From Prunus persica (lineage: Eukaryota; Streptophyta; Magnoliopsida; Rosales; Rosaceae), in contig NC_034014.1 of assembly GCF_000346465.2 (NCBI RefSeq), forward strand, positions 25,572,305 through 25,636,304: DNA of 64,000 nucleotides. Reading direction: 5' to 3'. Within the stretch, counting starts at the first letter, position 1. Each line of letters begins with the position of its first letter. Position numbers and translations under genes: made by a program. Shown here piece after piece: positions 37,581-50,840 of this stretch. Below the pieces are notes generated by a model. It was not told the origin of the DNA. It worked only from the letters and a program-made list of their open reading frames with translations, and searched no databases.

Positions 37581-37661
37581 ATGGCTTTCCTTTCAATGAC
37601 CCCGCATGACACGAAGAATCTTCGTCTTCGTAAAAGCACCGGACAGTCTCTCCTTAAATAA
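37581..37661 (+). CDS. Upstream ORF in the ceramidase leader (26 residues)
   Basis: ATG at 37581 opens MAFLSMTPHDTKNLRLRKST and stops at TAA 37659-37661, before the 5' UTR intron. It sits between the TATA box and the main start. It may reduce or tune translation of the ceramidase; no conservation is shown. Confidence 0.4.
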   Translation: MAFLSMTPHDTKNLRLRKSTGQSLLK

Positions 37662-37849
37662 ATCTGTTATTGGATTTTGGTTTTACTGACTTTCTCACTG
37701 TCAAAGTTGAAGTTGCCTCATTCATCTAGGTAAGTTTAAACATCTACTTTTCTTCTTCTTCTTCTTCTTCTTCTTCTAGAGTTTAAATTTTGAGTGAAGG
37801 AAGCATTTCCCACTTCTCAGTTTACAGGAAAAGGCTAGCTAAGGAGGAG

Positions 37850-40800
37850 ATGTTTTCTCTTCAGCATACCACACTGTTGTTGAGAGTTTTCCTGTTGGTG
37901 TTGATACTAGAAAATGTTAAGGGGTCTTCCTCATCAGCTTCCAATTATTTGATTGGCCTTGGAAGCTATGACATAACAGGTCCTGCTGCTGATGTTAATA
38001 TGATGGGTTATGCAAATGCTGAGCAGACTGCATCGGGGATTCACTTCAGGCTCAGAGCTCGTACATTTATTGTAGCAGAACAGCAGGGCAACCGTGTAGT
38101 TTTCGTGAACCTTGATGCCTGCATGGCCTCCCAAATTGTAACAATTAAACTTCTTGAGAGATTGAAAGTGAGGTACAGAACCCTCCTGGTACTAGACGTT
38201 TCTTATTTCTTTAAAAAGTTCGATTTTTTACTCATTGAGATTTAAAAGTTTGGTTTTTTTCTTATTGAGATTTTGCTCCTTGTTTTTTTTTGGGTGTGTG
38301 TGTGAAAGGTATGGGGAGCTTTATACAGAGAAGAATGTGGCAATTAGTGGGATTCACACTCATGCTGGGCCTGGGGGCTACCTTCAATATGTTGTATATA
38401 TTGTTACATCTCTTGGATTTGTAAGACAGTCATTTGATGTTCTTGTTGATGGCATTGAGAAAAGCATAATCCAAGCCCATGAAAACCTTCGTCCAGGGTC
38501 AGTTTTTGTGAACAAAGGTAAGAAAACTGACTCATAATTACTGTATTCTTGTAACTTGTTTACCCATTATATCCTTGAATGACCATTTGTAATTTTGCTT
38601 GATCTTCTCCAAAGCCGAATTTTGGAATATAGAGTGAACCCTTCTTATATAAGTAGATGAATATTGAGTAGCTTCCCTAATTGAGGCTATTTTAATCTGT
38701 CCTCATGGTTTCATAGGAGAGCTCTTAAATGCTGGTGTGAACCGTAGTCCAAGTGCTTATCTCAGCAATCCTGCAGAAGAGCGGAGCAAATATAAGTTTG
38801 ATGTTGATAAAGAAATGACTCTCATAAAATTTGAAGATAAGGAGTGGGGCGCTGTCGGTAGCTTTAACTGGTTTGCAACTCATGGAACTTCCATGAGTCG
38901 TACAAACTCATTGATAAGTGGGGATAACAAAGGAGCTGCCGCTAGATTCATGGAGGACTGGTTTGAACGGCATGGTGTTGTGAGAGGTTTTGATGGTCTA
39001 TCTTCCAATATATCAGGTACTGGCAGAGTCCCCAGAAGAGTCTCAAGCCTAGTTCCTAAAGATAATGGAAATGGTAATTGAAATCTTTTTGTCCATGATT
39101 TAATGTAGACTGTGCCTCAAGCCTCTTCCCTTCTAATAACATATAGTACATTTGGAACAGGAAATGAGTTGATGAAACTTGCCGCCTCCTTTCAGTCTTC
39201 TCAAGGACGAATCGTGACAAGGCTTTCAAGTGTTGCAAGACGGGTTAGGAATGCCTTAATGAAAGCTGAAAGGCCTCAATTTGTATCTGCATTCTGTCAA
39301 TCTAATTGTGGTGATGTAAGCCCAAATGTTCTTGGTGCCTTTTGCATAGACACTGGACTTCCATGTGATTTCAATCACAGTACCTGCAATGGTAAAAATG
39401 AATTGTGCTATGGCCGAGGACCAGGGTACATGTTTCTACAATCTCTTTAGGATTTCATACAATGGTCAAATATATGATACAAACATTTTTTCTTTTTCAT
39501 TTTTCGGCTGAAACTAAACCCCTTTTTCTTTATTTGGCAGTTACCCTGATGAATTTGAGAGCACTCGCATAATAGGAGAAAGGCAATTCAGAAAAGCTGT
39601 TGAACTGTTTGACAAAGCAACTGAGAAGCTGAAGGGGAAGGTTGGATTCCAACATGCATACATAGATTTTTCAAGCCTTGAGGTCTCACTTCCTAAAGTT
39701 GGAGGGCCTAATGAGGTGGTGAAAACTTGCCCAGCTGCCATGGGCTTTGCCTTTGCTGCAGGAACCACTGATGGGCCTGGAGCTTTTGATTTCAAGCAGG
39801 GAGATGACAAGGTAAGAAATTTCTGGAGCATGTTTGACCCTTCTTCATATAAAAACCTTAATTGGTTAAATAACTCAAGTGATGATTCTCTTCTTGTGTG
39901 CTTCTCTAGGGAAATGCCTTCTGGAGATTGGTAAGGGACTTTCTGAAAGCACCGGACCAAGAGCAGGTCAATTGCCAGCATCCAAAGCCTATTCTACTTG
40001 ATACTGGGGAAATGAAGGAACCATATGACTGGGCAGTAAGTTTGTATGTTGGCTTTCAATTTTTATATCAAAATACCCTATGAGTAACAGTGGTTGTGGA
40101 AGAACTGGACACGTTGAATGCTCCATGGGACATCCCATTGAGGTCTGCATGTAAATTATTCCTTCTGAAGAATTATAAAACAGTGCAACACAGCATATTT
40201 ATCATTCGGCTTACTTACAACATCAAAGACAATGCAACTGTCGGATGTAATATCTGCAGATAATTTGATATTCATTTGTAGGGTGTAATATCTGCAGAAT
40301 TTGTCTGCATCTTTAGTTTTCTTTTAATTTTGATGTGGAACTGATGGATATATGTTGAATTATTTCTGCAGCCATCAATACTACCAGTTCAAATTTTGCG
40401 AATTGGCCAACTTGTCATTCTCTCTGTACCTGGAGGTGAAAGCAAACCTATCATATTCTACTGACGCCCGTAACTTTGTTATTCCCACTGCACTGAATGC
40501 TCGAGAGGATTTTCCTATATTCTGAGCAAGAATTGGCCTAAAGAAGTTTCATATAATCTTTTTCTGTTGGTGGACTTTATCTTTATTCACAGCAAGTCAG
40601 GATGTATTTCTAATAATATTGGTTATTTTCTTTCAGAATTTACAACTATGGCTGGAAGGCGTCTCCGTGATGCTGTTAAGAGGGTCCTTACCTCTGGAGG
40701 TAGGAAAGAATTTGACAACAATGTCCATGTAGTCATTGCCGGGCTAACAAATACATATTCACAGTATGTTACCACCTTTGAAGAGTACAAAGTGCAGAGA

Positions 40801-41502
40801 TATGAGGTTCGAGTCACTCATCCTTCATCTTCCATTGTCTTTCTTACTAGAGTCTTTCATATCACCTGGTATTAAATTGTCCGTTAAGCTGCATTATGTA
40901 AGTCTTCCAGACTTAGGGAATTTTTGTAATTCTAATTCTCTTTCACATTTCAGGGAGCGTCCACTCTTTATGGACCGCACACACTTGAAGCTTACATTCA
41001 AGAGTTCAAGAAACTAGCAACAGCTCTCATCAATGGCCAAACTGTCGAACCAGGCCCACCGCCTCCCGACCTCCTTGACAAGCAAATCAGCCTACTAACA
41101 CCCGTTGTTCTGGACACAACCTCTCTTGGTGTTAAATTTGGGGATGTTAAAACTGATGTCCCTCCAAATTCCACCTTCAAGAGGAGTGACGTAGTTACGG
41201 CCACCTTCTGGTCTGCTTGCCCAAGGAATGACCTCCTGACTGAAGGCACATTTGCACTGGTTGAGATTCTGCAGGACCGGAAGACATGGGTTCCAGCCTA
41301 CGATGATGATGATTTTTGCTTGAAGTTTAAGTGGTCAAGGCCTGAAAAACTCAGTCCTCAGAGTCATGCAACTATAGAATGGAGGATCCCAAACACCGCA
41401 GTTTCAGGTGTGTACAGGATAAGCCATTTTGGTGCATCAAAGGCGCTGTTTGGGTCGATTCGCCATTTCACAGGTTCCTCTAGTGCTTTTGTAGTGGCAT
41501 AG
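37850..41502 (+). CDS. NCER: Neutral ceramidase
   Basis: Nine exons: 37850-38172, 38309-38517, 38717-39073, 39161-39425, 39541-39811, 39910-40035, 40372-40435, 40637-40806 and 40954-41502, total 777 residues, close to plant NCERs. Residues 1-25 are a signal peptide (LLLRVFLLVLILENVKG). Family landmarks: GSYDITGPAADVNMMGYA, the zinc-site HTHAGPGG, FNWFATHGTSM, and NCGDVSPN, the hexapeptide carrying the nucleophilic serine. The C-terminal Ig-like domain includes GASTLYGPHTLEAY. The enzyme hydrolyses ceramide to sphingoid base and fatty acid in the secretory system or at membranes. No disabling change is seen. Confidence 0.95.
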
Positions 41503-42477
41503 GCAGGTAGACATGCTGCATGTAGACCGGATAGCCATGTTTTATGGGGAGCGCTAAACGACACTCCTCACGAGGCTTAATTGTATTGCTGCACTACAGC
41601 ACAATACAGCATGAGGTAGTGCTAATAGCGCTCCCCTATATCTAATTTTGTTTTCATTCAACAGATTGAGTTACCACTTTACAGCTCCTAAAACCGAAGT
41701 TGAGAAATTTATCCTCAAGAGTAACTATTACCATTAGACAGTAGTTAATTGACAAATGTAGTCATTATCTTGGTACCTTGTTGCATTTCTAGTTTCTTCA
41801 GTTTGAAAACTCCTGTCTTGTTTTTAGGAGATTGATGGATATATTCTCATCTTTTATTCTCCTTTTTGACTTTGGCTGGAAAAATCAATTCAAATAGTTG
41901 GCAAGTAAATGGTTTAGCTGTTAACCCAATTTGGCAATCCTAATGCAAGTCTAAGGTATGCATTTGTAGCCAAATATAACACCAAATGAAAAAAGTCCAA
42001 ATCTAAAACCAAACCAAAGTTTGCCGTCTTAACGTTGTCTTTGAGGAATCCGAGGCCGGCAATCCACATCTTAATCTCAATTAGAAGTTAATTACAATGC
42101 AATTAATACTATTCTCTGCCTCTTTCACTGTCTTCTTTGTTGAAAGGTCCTCCAAACAAGGTCGTTTAAACGCTGCGCCTTTTAGTCCAATTCCACCATT
42201 TTCAACAAATTCAAGCTGACAACAACCTGAAAAAAAAAACATCCTTCTGCATAAAGAACACGCCCCAACATCAACCGTCCGATGAAGATACAACAAAATC
42301 CTGTCCCACATTATGTGGGCCCCGCTAAACCATGAAACTGGCATGATCCGTTTACCGTTACGACATTAACTTTCTTTCCTCTGTTTCCCAAAGCTCGCGC
42401 CTTTGATTGAACCCTTCTCCTTCTGCTAATTCAATTGATTTTCAATTCTCTCTCTCTCTCTGTAATTCCGACAACCT
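41503..42477. other. Intergenic, ceramidase 3' end to transporter promoter
   Basis: Just past the stop is an imperfect inverted repeat (GGGGAGCGCTA near 41547 and TAGCGCTCCCC near 41625), possibly hairpin-forming in the 3' UTR. The end, with TCTCTCTCTCTCT near 42447, is the transporter leader. No gene. Confidence 0.5.
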
Positions 42478-43866
42478 ATGACTCAACAACCCACGACTGC
42501 GCCGATCCCATGGACGACGATCGGCATGGTCGTCGCATGGTACGGCTCCAACATCGGCGTTCTTCTCCTCAACAAGTACTTGCTTACAAACTACGGCTTC
42601 AAGTACCCGATTTTCCTCACCCTCTGCCACATGACAGCCTGTACGCTGTTCAGCTACATCGCCATAGCCCTGATGAAGGTGGTTCCTCTGCAGACCGTGA
42701 AGTCCAAGGTACAGTTTGCGAAGATCTCGGGGCTCAGTGTCGTTTTCTGCTTCTCCGTCGTTTGTGGGAACGTGTCGTTGAGGTACCTTCCTGTGTCGTT
42801 TAATCAGGCCATTGGCGCCACCACTCCCTTCTTTACCGCCGTTTTTGCGTTTTTTATCATCAAGAAGAGGGAGGCCTGGCTTACTTACACCACCCTCATT
42901 CCTGTTGTTACAGGTGTCATCATTGCTAGTGGGGTAATCCAATTTCTTCTCTTATTTTATTCATCTGTGCTTTTTTTAGAAGAAATGGGTAATGAAAATC
43001 TCATCTTGTTAACCGCATATGTTGTAACATTGTTAATCTAATTATTGATCATGCAAAAATCCGTTAATATTTACAATCTAACAATATAACATGTTAAACT
43101 ATCTGTAAAATTAACCGTGTCATTTACATCATCATGTAGAATGCGAATGTGCCTTTTATTCATTGTGTATAAACCTTGTACTAATTAACATGTAATCAGA
43201 TAAAGTTGCAAACTTGCAATTGGATTTTGTTTGGAGATTGAAATCGTGAATGCCCTATTGAGATCCTCTGTTTCACATATACTTTTATTTGGTTGCAGGG
43301 TGAACCAAGCTTCCATCTTTTTGGGTTTATTATGTGTATTACAGCTACAGCAGCAAGGGCATTCAAGTCAGTACTTCAGGAAATTTTGCTTTCCTCTGAA
43401 GGGTAACAGTTTTCTCCTTTTCCTTTTTGCATCACAATTTTATTATAATTTGTCTTTGCACAATTCCAAACTTTTTTTTTTCTTTTCCAGGGAAAGGCTG
43501 AACTCCATGAACTTGCTGCTGTACATGGCGCCAATCGCTGTAACGTGCTTGCTTCCTGCAACCCTGATTATGGAGGAAAATGTGGTTGGGATCACAATAG
43601 ACCTTGCTAGAAAAGACGTCAAACTTATTTGGTACCTCTTCTTCAATTCTTCTCTGGCATATTTCGTCAACTTGACCAATTTCCTCGTCACCAAACACAC
43701 CAGCGCTTTGACCCTCCAGGTGCTGGGGAATGCCAAAGGGGCAGTTGCTGTGGTTGTCTCGATTCTGATGTTTAAAAATCCGGTGTCGTTAATGGGGATG
43801 GTGGGCTATGCTCTCACTGTTCTTGGAGTTATTTTGTACAGTGAAGCCAAGAAGAGGTATAGTTGA
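42478..43866 (+). CDS. Golgi nucleotide-sugar transporter, TPT/UUAT-like clade
   Basis: Three exons, 42478-42933, 43299-43402 and 43491-43866, give 311 residues with about ten hydrophobic helices and no transit peptide. Typical of the plant NST-KT/TPT group: [16 protein letters not shown] in helix 1, [21 protein letters not shown] in the middle, and [18 protein letters not shown] near the end; the C-terminus is Lys/Arg-rich (SEAKKRYS). Closest known relatives, by memory, are the UDP-uronic acid transporter group (UUAT1 and paralogues), which move UDP-glucuronate or UDP-galacturonate into the Golgi for wall polysaccharides. The exact substrate cannot be read from sequence. Confidence 0.9.
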
Positions 43867-46419
43867 GATGCTCTTCAAGCTTCTCAAAAACTATATGCAT
43901 GTCTTGAGCACATTTTTGGGGCCAAATACCCTTCGTTGTGTTTTTACTATTATTTGGGAACTGAAAAACGAAAAGTTCCCGAGAAAAAAGTGACCCCATA
44001 GAAGCTCACCAGCAGATAGCAGCCTAGCAGCAGGAAAATTGTATACACAACCCATTGGTTTTCCACTCATTTTGGAACAGAGTTTGGTTTTCTTTTGTGA
44101 GCAAAGTGCAACCAATCATTGTTATGTTACTTCAGATGAATCGGTTATATATGATTTAAGGATTAGTGTTACAATGAATAAGTGGTACGATTAATGGAAA
44201 CAAAAGATGCATCTAAATATTTTTTGTCCTAAATACAATTGAAGGAATAGAAACTCTTTGACAGTCAAGTTAGACATGAACTTCTTAATGTAAGAAAGAC
44301 TTAATGCGGATCAGGAATGAAAGGTAGGAGATTCGAGAGAGAACAAATCACATATACTTGTGCCGAGTGAGATCCACTCCTTATTGTGTGAGAAAGATTT
44401 CTTTTATCAATGTTTGTATACACTTATGGAGGGCCTCTTTCATCATATCACGTGATGAGAGAGATAGACACATAGTTGTATATAACTGGTTACACTTAAG
44501 ATTTCTCATTATATAGTTGTCTGGATAGTAATACGTCAATCCCTAATGGTACTTAGGACTGTTAGGAAGTTGAGATGCGACCATGTGGATTCTCGAGATT
44601 CTTGAAGGTCGTCATTATCGCCGGTTGCTACTTCAGCCGCTACAGTGGTTGTTAGACTCAAGTGGATGTTACAGGGCTCCCTCCTCATCCACCCAGCCCA
44701 AGTTGCTTCCCACATTGGGCTGAATTGTTAGCTGTTTGCGACGGGCCTATGAGCTTTGGCCAAATTGGGCTATTGATCTGATTCATGCAAACATGTTCCG
44801 AGTGAAGTCCATTTTCCTCTATTGACCTGATTCATGCAATCATCGTCAACAATAACAATGTGATGGATTTGTTGGGTTTTTTTTTAAAATATCTATTGAA
44901 CATTGATTTGGCTCATTCTTAAATCAAATCACAAACTGAGAGATAGGCAAAACTAACTTAACAAAAATCACGAAAAGAAAAAAAGAAAAAAACTAGGCAT
45001 ACATGAAAAATAATTGTGATTTGTTTGCAATGAGAAGTTCGTTACATGTAAGAAGCCAAATATTTTTATTTGTATTTTGAAATGTGATTTCTTCTAATTG
45101 TATGCAAAAGAGGGCTATTTATTTGTTTAACTTTTTGAACAAATGGATGACCCTGCCTGACTTATATATGCTTGATGACTGCAATTGGTAGCAGCATCGA
45201 ATATGATATGTAAAAAGAGTGTCGTCGAATCTGCCAAACGCAACCCATACCTTAAGACACAAGGAAACGTCCAATTCATTTCATTTGGCACTGCCTCCAA
45301 ACAAAGATGAAAAGATTTCCTGCAAACAGTTTCTGATGCGTCATTGCATGCCAATGCAATGTAATGCAACTTCCTACCAACCTATTTCGATTCTTCCATC
45401 TTTCTTACATCACCCCCACCTGACATCAACCACCCAATTGGCCACCCAAGTGGTCCATTTGGACTCCATTAATATACTTTTCGTATACCTTTTAATTCTC
45501 TTTTTCAAGGGATTCATAACCCTAGTGATTAATAGCAGTTACCTCCCTTCTTCTTTAAGTAAATTTAAGTTTTAGTCATTTAATAAAAAAATATAAAAAC
45601 CTTTTAACTTTCAAATTAAAGATAGCAAAAATAAAAAATTCTTTAAGAAATCCAAAATTAAATAAGGGCAATTTTGTCCATTTTGACTTCTTTTAAAAAA
45701 TTTCTCTCTTCTTTAGATTTTTCCAAAATTTCCCGTTAAGAGGACCCCTGATGAATTAGAAAAATAAATTAGGCTCTGAATAAATATATTTATTTAGCAT
45801 GTAGGGAGACTTTAATGCAACTTCAATTCAATAGTGTCATTACATTACATGTATAATAACTTTTTCACTTGTCATTGTTTACATGTATAATAACTTTAAT
45901 AACTTTTTCACTTATCATTGTTTTATTAGTCCGATAACAAAACAATGTTATTTAATTACCATATTTTCTTCTGCAAATTCATTTGCATTTGGCATCTGCC
46001 CCAATTGAAACAGGCCACATCACCAACTTCTAAACTTGCGGCTGCGCAATTACCCATATGCCCATAATCCTCAGACGTGGCAGGGTTTTATTGGTTGAAG
46101 GACGGTGGGTGCTGTAAATTTCCGAATAAGCATCCACAGAGATACCAAATGTGAAAAGGTAGGAAAAGCGAAAGTGAAAATTAATAATGAGTGAGGCATG
46201 ACATGGAGAAAGAAACTGAAGAGAGAGAGCTTAGCTCTTAGAAGGCAAAGCCCAATTGCAAAACCTCCGGTTGTGATTTGCTTTTCCCGGGAATCCCGTT
46301 TAACGAAAACCCATTTAGGCAATTTGGGTCCTTTTCCCTTTCTTCCAATTCATGTATTAAAACCCTAATAATCTCTGCTCTCGTTCGGCCTCGTGTTGGT
46401 TTTGTCAGCTCAGTCAGTC
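43867..46419. other. Gene-poor region, with local repeats
   Basis: No gene is supported. About 44170-44800 looks like decayed repeat DNA, with GGGCTCCCTCCTCATCCACC and CCCACATTGGGC phrases such as are found in LTRs. Around 45850-45930 a phrase CATGTATAATAACTTT...CACTT-TCATTGTTT is tandemly repeated. The last few hundred bases hold the UCP promoter; AAACCCTAA near 46360 is a telo-box. Confidence 0.45.
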
Positions 46420-49199
46420 ATGGTGGCCGATAGCAAGTCCAAATCTGACATTTCGTTCGCCGGAACTTTTGTCAGCAGCGCTTTCTCCGCTTGTTTTGCA
46501 GAGGTGATCAATCAATCTAACCCTGATCAGTGATCACGCTCTTGTTTATGCGAAATTGAATCGTTTTATATTTTGTATTTGGATCTAGTGCACTGTTTTT
46601 GATCTCATAGTCAACCAAGAGCCAAAACCCAAGTGTTAGCTAGTGATCAATTTTGTCTCTGATATATCAGCTATGTCAAGCTTGTGAATTTCTATGTGGG
46701 TGTTCCTGGTTGTGCCCAAAATTTTTGCATGAAGAAAGAAGAAGCTATTTTGCTTTGTACTGCGTTGAGAAATAACATTTTTGCTATGCGGTTTAATTTT
46801 CTGTGTAATGAAACCCAATGCCGCCCTTGAATCTTATTTAGCTTGTTGTGATCAGAAAATCCTGTATGCACACACCACACGCACAATTCAGTGTAAGCAG
46901 ACAATTGATTGTGCTATGTTCCAACTGTTTGCTTAGAAGGGCCTGGAAATTTTAAAGCGCTTTTTATTAACTTGATGCAGATTTGTACTATTCCATTGGA
47001 CACTGCTAAAGTTAGGCTTCAGCTCCAAAAGAAAGCTGTTGCAGGTGATGTAGTGGCCTTACCTAAATACAGGGGTATGCTGGGTACAGTTGCTACCATA
47101 GCCAGGGAAGAAGGTCTATCGGCACTCTGGAAGGGAATTGTACCTGGATTACATCGTCAATGCCTATATGGAGGTTTGAGAATTGGGTTGTATGATCCTG
47201 TACGTCTCGAGTTTGTTTTTTCGTTTGATTCTTATAAAGCAAACTTGTTGTGTAATATTTTTTTTTATTGTATGTGATATCTGTGTTCTCTAATGTCTAA
47301 AACTAGTATATCAATTGTGTGCTTTACAGATTAAGACCTTATATTGTGGGGGCAGTGACTTCGTCGGAGATGTTCCTTTGACAAAGAAGATACTTGCTGC
47401 CTTAACTACTGGTAAGCATGGTTGTGGATGCTTTTAAATTTGCATATGATTTCTGATGGTTTTGTGATAGAATGAAATAAGGCTTTTGTGCTATATTTGT
47501 ATTATTCTCTCTAGTACAAGTGGTGTCTCATCTTTTACTTGTCTGGAAGTTGGATTTTATTTCTTTCCTTTCTTAGATGGAAAGATAGGCAGTATGATTT
47601 ACACTTCTGGTGTTTCTTTTGCTGTTTGGTTTATTGTAGGTGCTCTAGCAATCACAGTGGCTAATCCAACTGATCTCGTGAAAGTTCGACTTCAAGCTGA
47701 AGGAAAATTACCCCCTGGTGCACCAAGGCGCTATTCTGGAGCACTGAATGCCTATTCCACCATTGTGAGACAGGTTGAGATCTATCCTGGAAACTTTTTT
47801 TTTTTTTTATAAAAAAAGGCGCTATTTTGGGGTTGGAATTGAATTATATTTTTCTGACTTTCTTAAAATCTAAAATATTAGGAAGGAGTTGGGGCTCTCT
47901 GGACTGGGATTGGACCCAACATTGCACGTAATTCCATCATTAATGCTGCCGAACTAGCGAGTTATGATCAAGTGAAGGAGGTAAGCTCGTCACTAACAAT
48001 CTTCTTTCTTCTTTTGATGCAGAACTCTTGTCACTATTTTTTAATCTGTATGTATTTCCATGCAGACACTTCTGAAACTTCCAGGGTTCTCCGATAATGT
48101 TGTCACTCATCTTCTTTCTGGTCTAGGGGCAGGTTTCTTTGCTGTCTGTATTGGCTCACCAGTTGATGTGGTAATCTATCTACATTCACATCCGAAATCT
48201 TTCTGATTGGTCTCTAGTTAAGTATTCCTGATATCTAGTGCATACTATGTCTGCTTACATGTTCTGGCTGCAAGAGAATTAATGATCTTACCAGCATGTG
48301 TATTAGCAGAAAGGCAACCATCATATTTGTTAATACTGATGTAGCATGCACTCAGTTAATACTTTTACCATTTCCTTTGATGTTCTCATCCTGTACTTTT
48401 ATATAATTTGAAACTCTTCTCCAAGCTTTGATCATTAAAAGATCTACACTAGTCTTGTGTCTAAAGAATGTGCATATATTATTGATTGGTCGATTTAGGT
48501 CCACTTCAGCGAAGCATGGAATCATTTATATGGTTGCCTATTTGCATGTATTGGTTTAGCTGCATTTATTCTATTTGGATCATACAACATCAGATTTAAT
48601 TTACTTTTCTTCATCTTTTCTCAGGTTAAGTCAAGAATGATGGGAGATTCTGCTTACAAAAGCACAATTGATTGTTTCCTCAAAACTTTGAAGAATGATG
48701 TATGAATAATTTCTTCCAGCACCTTTTCGCATATTCTTAACTTCCTACCATAGCATTGCTTTAATAAGATAAGAAATTATGGAATCAAGTATTTATGTAT
48801 CCTTATGAGTGAGATGTAGGAATTAAAGTTGTTGAGCATTCCATTTTTTTTTTCAAACAAGTTATGCAGTTGATTATCTATAGGATTTAAACAAGTTATT
48901 GATAACATTCAATGTTTTACAGGGACCTTTGGCCTTTTACAAGGGCTTCATCCCAAATTTTGGACGGCTAGGATCGTGGAATGTCATCATGTTTCTAACC
49001 CTTGAGCAGGTACATTTTGCAACACATTCCCTTTTCTATTCTCCACCCTTCCATCTCTTTGGTCTGAGAACCCTTTCAACTTATCTGTGGAGCTGTCCTT
49101 TTCTTTTAAAACCTCGTCTTAACTAGCCTGAATTGCTTTCTCATCTGTTCAATTTCATGGCAGGCTAAGAAGTTTGTGAAAAGTATAGAGTCATCATAA
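46420..49199 (+). CDS. UCP1: Mitochondrial uncoupling protein (PUMP1-like)
   Basis: Nine exons: 46420-46503, 46981-47199, 47330-47411, 47640-47773, 47882-47980, 48066-48170, 48625-48699, 48923-49009 and 49164-49199, giving 306 residues, the length of Arabidopsis PUMP1. There are three mitochondrial carrier repeats with the signatures [20 protein letters not shown] and PVDVVKSRMM, each followed by G-x-LWKG/LWTG/FYKG-type matrix motifs. It sits in the inner membrane, where plant UCPs move protons or exchange aspartate/glutamate and dicarboxylates. The start [10 protein letters not shown] is conserved in plants. No defect is seen; the introns match the usual many-exon plant gene. Confidence 0.96.
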
Positions 49200-50840
49200 G
49201 TTCAAGGTGATGAAGTCAAGCCAACAATGTGGATTTTGCAGGGTAGTAGCATCTACAGCAAATGATAATTGTTTTAGAGAATAATAAGGCCCTAGACAAA
49301 ACATTTTAATCGCATTTTTTGCTAACTGAGGAGAAGATTCCTCTCACGGAAAACTGTTAACTTGAAACTCGGAAGTTTTACAAATAATTATCATGGTTTT
49401 CCGGATTACATATCTTTCCTCTGTCATCATATTGATAATTTTTCTATTATTAAGATTTGCAATCTAATAAAGCACTGATTGCTTTCTTTGCCACACGGGC
49501 CAAATATAACATGAGCGGATTGATAATACCTCGCGGCTATATATTGATCACACAGTAGAGTTATTCATTTTGATAGATATGGATTGGAATTTGGATGTAT
49601 GCAGACAAATACTTATCGATTTTTCTCTTCTCCGGTTAAGGTGTCAATTAAACAAAACGAACAGTAAAGCATTTAGGATGACGTACTCTCATTATAAACT
49701 CAGTCAAAATAAAAAATAAAATTTGGGTTCGATAGACAGTAAGTGGGCCACACCATCCCTCAGGCCCAGCCATGTACACGGCCGTATTCTACTGCCCATT
49801 AATTGTAACCCGACCCGACCCAGTAACCAGATCCCATTCCCTTCTTCTTCAGTTGTTCTTCTCCGCCGAGTTGGAGCACTTAGGCACCCGCCAACACTCA
49901 AGAAAATTGCAGAGAGGGGGTGAAAAAGGATTGCCAAACCCACCCAAACAAACTGTCCTCAACCCTCAACTCTTCTTTTTCCTTCTTCAAATTTTCTTCA
50001 GTCTCCCTCCCGCGTCCCCTTTGTTCCTCTTCTCCTGCCGCTTCATTTTCTTCTTCTCCGCTGATTTGCTCTCAATCAGGCTCAGGCATATCTTAATTTC
50101 CTCTTCTTTTCTTTGTTTTCTTATTGTATTTGGTTCAGTATCTAAAATTTCTATTGGATTTTATTAGGGCTTGCGGTGATATCTGATAACCGCGCCTTTG
50201 AGACTTGAGCTGCTCGAGGCCTGCGATCGCCGACGAGCTTGTGAGAAGGCTTACGGGTAAGTAGATTTGTTTCTCACCATTTTCGAAAAGAAATTTCGTT
50301 TTTTTCGGAGATACATGCAGTATTCATTGGGCACATGTGGCGTTGGAATTTGAACCCAATGCCAACGTCTAACCCTATAATTGTCCCCAAATGTGGATTT
50401 CATGGAACCAAACAGAGTTTCATGCTACAACTTTCAATGTGCTTAGCTATTGTTCTGCATGATACAGAATTTCAAAGCAATATATGAAATTTGCACATGT
50501 TGGTATATTTTGTTGCTGTTTGATATCAATGTATCACAAGTTCCGTAGCTAATGTCATAAATGTGACAAAATAATAACATAAATATTAAACCAAATTCTA
50601 GTCAATCTAGTTTCAAGTTTCAAGTCTAGCTAAATGCATCCTTGTTTATGCAATCACTTGCCATCTGTGTGTTTATACGGATGTTTAAATAATCAATCAT
50701 TAGTAAGTATCGTTTTCAATTCATGTACAGGAGAAGATATTCAGTCTCATAATTGCATTATTCAGTCAGACGATATAAGCCTGCCATATTGGGTCGCAAA
50801 CATTATACATCCAAGAAAGAGGGTGACAGTTGGGTGAAAG
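49200..50840. other. UCP 3' region and HAKAI promoter/leader
   Basis: No coding gene. From about 49840 to 50260 the sequence is CT-rich and leader-like, with a 5' UTR intron predicted from about 50256 (GGGTAAGTAG donor) to about 50730 (TTGTACAG acceptor), ahead of the HAKAI ATG. Confidence 0.55.

Noticed and set aside
41540..41640. Inverted repeat after the ceramidase stop as a terminator
   Set aside because: Rho-independent terminators do not apply to plant Pol II genes; it is only noted as a possible 3' UTR hairpin.
42442..42942. 166-residue minus-strand frame over the transporter
   Set aside because: It is the antisense shadow of exon 1 of the nucleotide-sugar transporter.
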